Part shown: positions 59,832-64,000 of the stretch, piece after piece
Position numbering within the stretch: position 1 is the first letter of the stretch
Layout of the letters: each line of letters opens with the position of its first letter
Source of the DNA: Amycolatopsis oliviviridis
Lineage (GTDB): Bacteria > Actinomycetota > Actinomycetes > Mycobacteriales > Pseudonocardiaceae
Reading direction: 5' to 3'
NCBI RefSeq assembly: GCF_014654365.1
Contig: NZ_BNAY01000005.1
Location: 248,001-312,000 of the forward strand
Length of the DNA: 64,000 bases
Translations under genes and position numbers: made by a program
The notes under the pieces: generated by a model
Seen by the model: the letters and a program-made list of their open reading frames with translations, nothing else
Database searches by the model: none
Told to the model about the DNA's origin: nothing

Positions 59832-60833
59832 GTGCTCCGTTTTCTCGTGCGTCGGCTGCTACAAGCGATACCGACGCTCTTGATCCTGTCCATTTTGATC
59901 TTCGCCTGGCTCCGGTCCTTGCCCGGTGGCCCCGCCGGCGCCCTCCTGGGTGACAAGGCGACCCCGGAGAAGATCGCCGACCTGAACCGGATCCTCGGCC
60001 TCGACGATCCGATCTTCGTCCAGTACTTCAAGTTCCTCGGCCGGGCCATCACCGGCGACTTCGGCAACTCGCTGGTCTCCGCCCAGCCGGTCATGTCGGA
60101 GATCGGGAACTTCCTTCCCGCCACCATCGAGCTCGGCCTCTGCGCGATGATCATCGCGGTGGGGCTCGGCATCCCGTTCGGCTACCTGTCCGCCCGCTTC
60201 CGCGGCGGGGCGGTCGACAACGTCATCATCGTGCTTTCGCTGGTCGGCGTCGCCGTGCCGGTGTTCTTCCTCGGCTACATGATGCAGGACCTGCTGGCCG
60301 CTCCGCTGGGACTTCCCTCGCAGGGCCGTCAGATGGCCGGTCTCGACGCCACCACGGTCACCGGCTTCGCGGTCCTCGACGGCATCATCACCCAGGAATG
60401 GGACGCCGCCTGGGACGCGATCCTCCACCTGATCCTCCCGGCGTTCGCGCTGGCCACCATCCCGCTCGCGGTGATCGTCCGGATCACCCGCGCGTCGGTG
60501 CTGGACGTGCTGAACGAGGACTTCATCCGCACGGCCAACTCGAAGGGCCTGACCCAGCCGATCGTCCGGCGCCGTCACGTGCTCCGCAACGGCCTGCTCC
60601 CGGTGGTCACCACCATCGGCCTGCAGACCGGCGCGCTGCTCGGTGGCGCCGTGCTGACCGAGCGGGTGTTCAACTTCCGCGGCCTCGGCTTCCTGCTCGC
60701 CGAAGGCATCGAACGGCGTGACTATCCGCGCCTGCAAGCGCTGCTGCTGTTCGGCGCGCTGGTGTACGTGCTGGTGAACATGCTGGTCGACGTCTCGTAC
60801 GGGCTCATCGACCCGAGGGTGCGTGTCCGATGA
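59832..60833 (+). CDS. Peptide ABC transporter permease (DppB-type)
   Basis: 333 residues from GTG at 59832 (AAAGGAACG upstream). Begins VLRFLVRRLLQAIPTLLILSILIF, typical of DppB/OppB, with six helices and the EAA loop (IVRITRASVLDVLNEDFIRTANSKGLTQPIVRRRHVLRNGLLPV). Its stop overlaps the next gene by 4 bp. Confidence 0.95.
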   Translation: MLRFLVRRLLQAIPTLLILSILIFAWLRSLPGGPAGALLGDKATPEKIADLNRILGLDDPIFVQYFKFLGRAITGDFGNSLVSAQPVMSEIGNFLPATIELGLCAMIIAVGLGIPFGYLSARFRGGAVDNVIIVLSLVGVAVPVFFLGYMMQDLLAAPLGLPSQGRQMAGLDATTVTGFAVLDGIITQEWDAAWDAILHLILPAFALATIPLAVIVRITRASVLDVLNEDFIRTANSKGLTQPIVRRRHVLRNGLLPVVTTIGLQTGALLGGAVLTERVFNFRGLGFLLAEGIERRDYPRLQALLLFGALVYVLVNMLVDVSYGLIDPRVRVR

Positions 60834-61765
60834 ACACATTGCTGAACAAGAAGAAGGAGCCGATCGACAAGCTCGCCGCGTCGTCGGCGAAGGGGCACAG
60901 CCTCGGCGGCGAGGCGCTGCGCCGGATGCTGCGGAGCCCGGTGGCCATCACCGGCGGTGTGATCACCGGCCTGTTCCTGCTGGTGGCGATCTTCGCGCCG
61001 CTTCTCGCGCCGAAGGACCCTTACGAGCGGTATCTGCAGGACAAGGTCGCTCTCGGCCAGGGCATCATCCCGGGCGCGCAGCCCGGTTTCCCGCTCGGTG
61101 TCGACGACTTCGGCCGCGACTACCTTTCGCGGCTGCTCGTCGGCGCCCAGAACACGCTGCTGGTCGGTGTGCTCGCGACGATCATCGGGGTCGCGGTCGG
61201 CATGCTCATCGGCGGTCTCGCCGGTGCCTTCGGCGGCTGGGTCGACACGGTGCTGATGCGCCTGGTCGACGTCATGCTGTCGGTGCCTTCGCTGCTGCTG
61301 GCGATCTCGGTCGCCGCGCTGTTCCAGAAGCCGAGCCAGTGGACCGTGATCGTGGCCGTGTCGATGGTCGGCGTGCCGATCTTCGCGCGCTTGCTGCGCG
61401 GTTCGATGCTCGCGCAGAGAAACAGCGACCATGTGCTCGCGGCGACGTCACTCGGCGTCAAACGCGGGACGATCGTGCTGCGGCACATGCTGCCCAACTC
61501 GCTCGGCCCAGTCATCGTGCAGGCCACGCTGACCCTGGCGACGGCGATCCTCGAGGCGGCGGCGCTGTCGTTCCTCGGTCTCGGCGACCCGGACCCGAAC
61601 CGGGCGGAATGGGGCATCATGCTGAGCCGCAGCGCCCGGCAGTTCCTCGACATCCGCCCCGAGCTGGCGTACTACCCGGCCATCGCGATCATCATCGTCG
61701 CGCTCGGCTTCACGCTGCTCGGCGAGTCCTTGCGGGAAGCCCTCGATCCGAAGAACAGGCGGTGA
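60830..61765 (+). CDS. Peptide ABC transporter permease (DppC-type)
   Basis: 311 residues. A basic N-terminus, then six helices, GTDxxGRD-like motif LGVDDFGRDYLSRLLVGAQ and EAA loop (LRGSMLAQRNSDHVLAATSLGVKRGTIVLRHMLPNSLGPVI). It pairs with DppB-type permease to form the channel. Confidence 0.95.
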   Translation: MNTLLNKKKEPIDKLAASSAKGHSLGGEALRRMLRSPVAITGGVITGLFLLVAIFAPLLAPKDPYERYLQDKVALGQGIIPGAQPGFPLGVDDFGRDYLSRLLVGAQNTLLVGVLATIIGVAVGMLIGGLAGAFGGWVDTVLMRLVDVMLSVPSLLLAISVAALFQKPSQWTVIVAVSMVGVPIFARLLRGSMLAQRNSDHVLAATSLGVKRGTIVLRHMLPNSLGPVIVQATLTLATAILEAAALSFLGLGDPDPNRAEWGIMLSRSARQFLDIRPELAYYPAIAIIIVALGFTLLGESLREALDPKNRR

Positions 61766-61771
61766 TCTTTC

Positions 61772-62767
61772 ATGGCTCTCCTTGAAGTACGCGACCTCAA
61801 GGTCGTTTTCCAGCGACGCGGCGAGAAGCCGTTCACCGCGGTGGACGAGGTCAGTTTCGACGTCGAACCCGGCCAGACGGTCGGTCTCGTCGGCGAGTCC
61901 GGTTGCGGCAAGTCCGTGACCTCGCTGGCGATCATGCGGCTGCTCGCGAAGCGCGGCAACCAGGTCAGCGGTTCGGTGTCGTTCGAAGGCACGGATCTGC
62001 TTCGCCTGTCGGACAAGGAAATGCGGGACCGCCGGGGCCGTGACCTCGGCATGGTCTTCCAGGACCCGCTGTCCTCGCTGAACCCGGTCATCCCGATCGG
62101 GCTGCAGATCACCGAGGTGCTGGAGCGGCACCGCGGGATGTCGCGCAAGGTGGCGTCGGTCGAAGCGGTCGAGCTGCTGGACAAGGTCGGCATCCCCGAC
62201 CCGTCGCGGCGGCTTTCCGAGTACCCGCACCAGCTTTCCGGCGGGATGCGGCAGCGCGCGCTGATCGCGATCGCGCTGGCGTGCCGTCCGCGGCTGCTCA
62301 TCGCCGACGAGCCGACCACCGCGCTCGACGTGACGATCCAGGCGCAGATCCTCGCGTTGCTGCGCGAACTGGTGCAGGACACCGGGACCGCGCTGATCAT
62401 GATCACGCACGACCTCGGTGTGGTCGCCGGTCTCTGCGACGAGGTCAACGTGCTCTACGGCGGCAAGATCGTCGAGCGCGCGGAGCGGCACTCGTTGTTC
62501 GCCGAGCCGCGGCATCCGTACACCCACGGCCTGCTCGCCTCGATCCCGCGTCTCGACGCGGGCCGCGGCGAGAAACTGATCCCCATCAAGGGATCCGTCG
62601 CCGACAACATCCCGTGGGACGGCGGTTGCGCGTTCGCGCCCCGCTGCCCGAACGCTCTCGGCGTATGCCGTGAGGTTTCACCGCAGCTGACCCCCGATCG
62701 CGGTGGGCTGCTGCGCTGCCACAACCCGGTGATCCCGGCCGTGGCCGCACGAGGAGGGGCCCGATGA
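61772..62767 (+). CDS. Peptide ABC transporter ATP-binding protein (DppD-type)
   Basis: 331 residues. Walker A GESGCGKS, Q-loop FQDPLSSLNPVI, signature LSGGMRQR, Walker B LLIADEPTTALD and switch His (ITHDL). The C-terminal oligopeptide-ABC extension has the Cys pattern of an iron-sulfur or metal site (GGCAFAPRCPNALGVC...RCHNP). Stop overlaps the next start by 4 bp. Confidence 0.95.
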   Translation: MALLEVRDLKVVFQRRGEKPFTAVDEVSFDVEPGQTVGLVGESGCGKSVTSLAIMRLLAKRGNQVSGSVSFEGTDLLRLSDKEMRDRRGRDLGMVFQDPLSSLNPVIPIGLQITEVLERHRGMSRKVASVEAVELLDKVGIPDPSRRLSEYPHQLSGGMRQRALIAIALACRPRLLIADEPTTALDVTIQAQILALLRELVQDTGTALIMITHDLGVVAGLCDEVNVLYGGKIVERAERHSLFAEPRHPYTHGLLASIPRLDAGRGEKLIPIKGSVADNIPWDGGCAFAPRCPNALGVCREVSPQLTPDRGGLLRCHNPVIPAVAARGGAR

Positions 62768-63882
62768 CGCACGCGGTACCGGCGCAGGAAGTGCTCCTGG
62801 AGGTCGAAGACCTCAAGGTTCACTTCCCGATCAAGCGCGGCATTGTGGTCGACAAGACGGTCGGGCACGTGTTCGCCGTCGACGGTGTCGATCTGGCCAT
62901 CCGCAAGGGTGAGACCTACGGCCTGGTCGGGGAATCCGGCTGCGGTAAGTCCACTTTGGGCAGGGCGATCCTCCGGCTGACCGAGTTGACGGCGGGCAAG
63001 GTCGTCTTCGACGGCACCGACGTCGCCGGGCTCAAGGGCGAGGAACTGCGCAAGGCGCGCCGCCGGATGCAGATGGTCTTCCAAGACCCGATGTCCTCTT
63101 TGGACCCTCGGCAGTCGGTGGAATCCATTCTGACGGAAGGGATGAAGGCGCACGGCCTCGACAAGGACAAGGAAGCGACCGCCGAGCGGTTGCGTGAACT
63201 CCTCGCCGCGGTCGGTCTTCCGGAGTCCTCGCTGCGGAAGTACCCGCACGAGTTCTCGGGCGGCCAGCGTCAGCGCATCGGCATCGCGCGGGCGCTCGCG
63301 GTCCAGCCGGACCTGATCGTCGCCGACGAGCCGGTGTCCGCGCTGGACGTCTCGGTGCAGGCGCAGGTCGTCAACCTCCTGGAGGACCTGCAGGAGAAGC
63401 TCGGGCTCACGTACCTGGTGATCGCGCACGACCTCGCGGTGGTGCGGCACATCTCCGACCGCATCGGCGTGATGTACCTCGGCTCGCTGGTCGAGGAGGC
63501 CGACGCCGACACGCTGTACGAGAACCCGCTGCACCCGTACACGCGGGCGCTGCTTTCGGCGATCCCCGTGCCGGACCCGACGGTGGAGGACAGCCGGGAG
63601 CAGATCCTGCTCGCCGGTGACCTGCCCTCGCCGGCGCGGCCGCCGTCCGGCTGCCGCTTCCACACGCGGTGCCCGTGGAAGCAGCAGAGCCTGTGCGACA
63701 CCGACCGCCCGCAGCTGCGGGAGATCGGCGCCGGGCACCGGGTCGCGTGCCACTACGCGGAGGACATCCGCGACGGGCGGATCAAGCCGCACGCGGTCGA
63801 GGCGGAACTCGTCGGAGCCGGGGACCTGAACCCCGACGTCGGCGGGCTGCCGGACGTCGGCTCGGCGGCGGAGATCCTCTAG
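62764..63882 (+). CDS. Peptide ABC transporter ATP-binding protein (DppF/OppF-type)
   Basis: 372 residues. Walker A GESGCGKS, FQDPMSSLDPRQSV, FSGGQRQRIGIARAL, LIVADEPVSALDVS, IAHDLAVV and the C-terminal Cys motif GCRFHTRCPWKQQSLC. With the DppD-type subunit it drives peptide import. The last ~30 residues extend past the family end. Confidence 0.95.
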   Translation: MTHAVPAQEVLLEVEDLKVHFPIKRGIVVDKTVGHVFAVDGVDLAIRKGETYGLVGESGCGKSTLGRAILRLTELTAGKVVFDGTDVAGLKGEELRKARRRMQMVFQDPMSSLDPRQSVESILTEGMKAHGLDKDKEATAERLRELLAAVGLPESSLRKYPHEFSGGQRQRIGIARALAVQPDLIVADEPVSALDVSVQAQVVNLLEDLQEKLGLTYLVIAHDLAVVRHISDRIGVMYLGSLVEEADADTLYENPLHPYTRALLSAIPVPDPTVEDSREQILLAGDLPSPARPPSGCRFHTRCPWKQQSLCDTDRPQLREIGAGHRVACHYAEDIRDGRIKPHAVEAELVGAGDLNPDVGGLPDVGSAAEIL

Positions 63883-63898
63883 CTCCGCTCCTGCAATG

Positions 63899-63951
63899 CG
63901 CGTGAAGGCCCCCTTCCCTCGGCTCAGCCGCGTGAAGGGGGCCTTCACGCG
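63899..63951. terminator. GTGAAGGCCCCCTTCC palindrome after transporter operon
   Basis: Perfect 18-bp arms 63899-63916 and 63934-63951, with an inner CGGCT/AGCCG stem. Third copy of the family at 28025-28071 and 33962-34028. Confidence 0.75.
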
Positions 63952-63958
63952 CTTTGGC

Positions 63959-63980
63959 GCATTTAGAGGACGAAACGCGG
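63959..63980 (+). repeat. Dispersed GAGGACGAAACGCG motif copy (composite with palindrome)
   Basis: GCATTTAGAGGACGAAACGC, placed 7 bp after the palindrome exactly as at 34036-34056. Confidence 0.75.
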
Positions 63981-64000
63981 TGGGGCCGGCGTGACCGGCG

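Overview
The window is high-GC actinobacterial chromosome. Frequent GTG/TTG starts, a DasR-type chitinase operator, LGFP-repeat secreted proteins, the SRP RNA just upstream of dnaX, a TadA partner protein in front of tadA, and many secreted or lipidated proteins point to the Pseudonocardiaceae. The intergenic palindromes and the AGAGGACGAAACGCG-type dispersed motif look like Amycolatopsis; that genus call is inference. I see no insertion sequence, prophage, integrase or CRISPR array, so this is mostly core or lineage-core DNA.

Layout. 1-6108: a truncated EamA transporter, small membrane and secreted proteins, a Tat-exported metallophosphoesterase with a LamG-like tail, and a HelD/HelR-type helicase with a hairpin leader. 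6188-9233: an Lrp regulator, a diaminopimelate decarboxylase (LysA-like) and a DapA-superfamily lyase. 9358-15739: a lipoprotein, a GH18 chitinase with a near-consensus dre site, a UPF0303 protein, an M20 amidohydrolase, the TadA pair, CsbD, tRNA-Ser(CGA), a DUF305 lipoprotein, a limonene-epoxide-hydrolase-like enzyme and a striking 21-bp periodic DNA array. 15865-19875: divergent secreted BNR-repeat protein and ExeM/NucH-type nuclease.

19950-27992 is the most unusual part. A four-gene minus-strand unit has two small helical proteins sharing a C-terminal Y-x-[ST]-R-L ending, a soluble FtsK/SpoIIIE ATPase and another helical protein. Next come tRNA-Ser(GGA), a PP2C phosphatase, and divergently an HTH-containing N6-adenine DNA methylase whose stop codon overlaps the start of a soluble Ser/Thr kinase, then an L,D-transpeptidase. 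The kinase/phosphatase/methylase grouping and the FtsK unit are the best candidates for undescribed systems.

28385-33952 holds two tandem paralogous secreted PQQ-type sugar dehydrogenases (PKD plus LGFP repeats, the second with one extra repeat). 34178-45215 contains a PaaH-like dehydrogenase, two TetR regulators (one with two clear palindromic operators), a deazaflavin-type nitroreductase, two two-component systems, a double P-loop kinase and a threonine-dehydratase-like enzyme. 45264-50306 is housekeeping: SRP RNA, spermidine-synthase-like protein, dnaX, cell-wall amidase, YbaB/EbfC and recR. 50507-57255 encodes a surface-glycan set: UDP-GlcNAc 2-epimerase-like enzyme, two GT2 enzymes, a flippase, a DUF6541-like membrane protein and a DUF2304 protein. 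57252-63882 is a uridine-kinase-like P-loop protein followed by a complete dipeptide/oligopeptide ABC transporter operon.

Across the window, every convergent gene pair separated by more than about 40 bp carries a long palindrome, while pairs that overlap or nearly abut have none. Several palindromes belong to repeated families.
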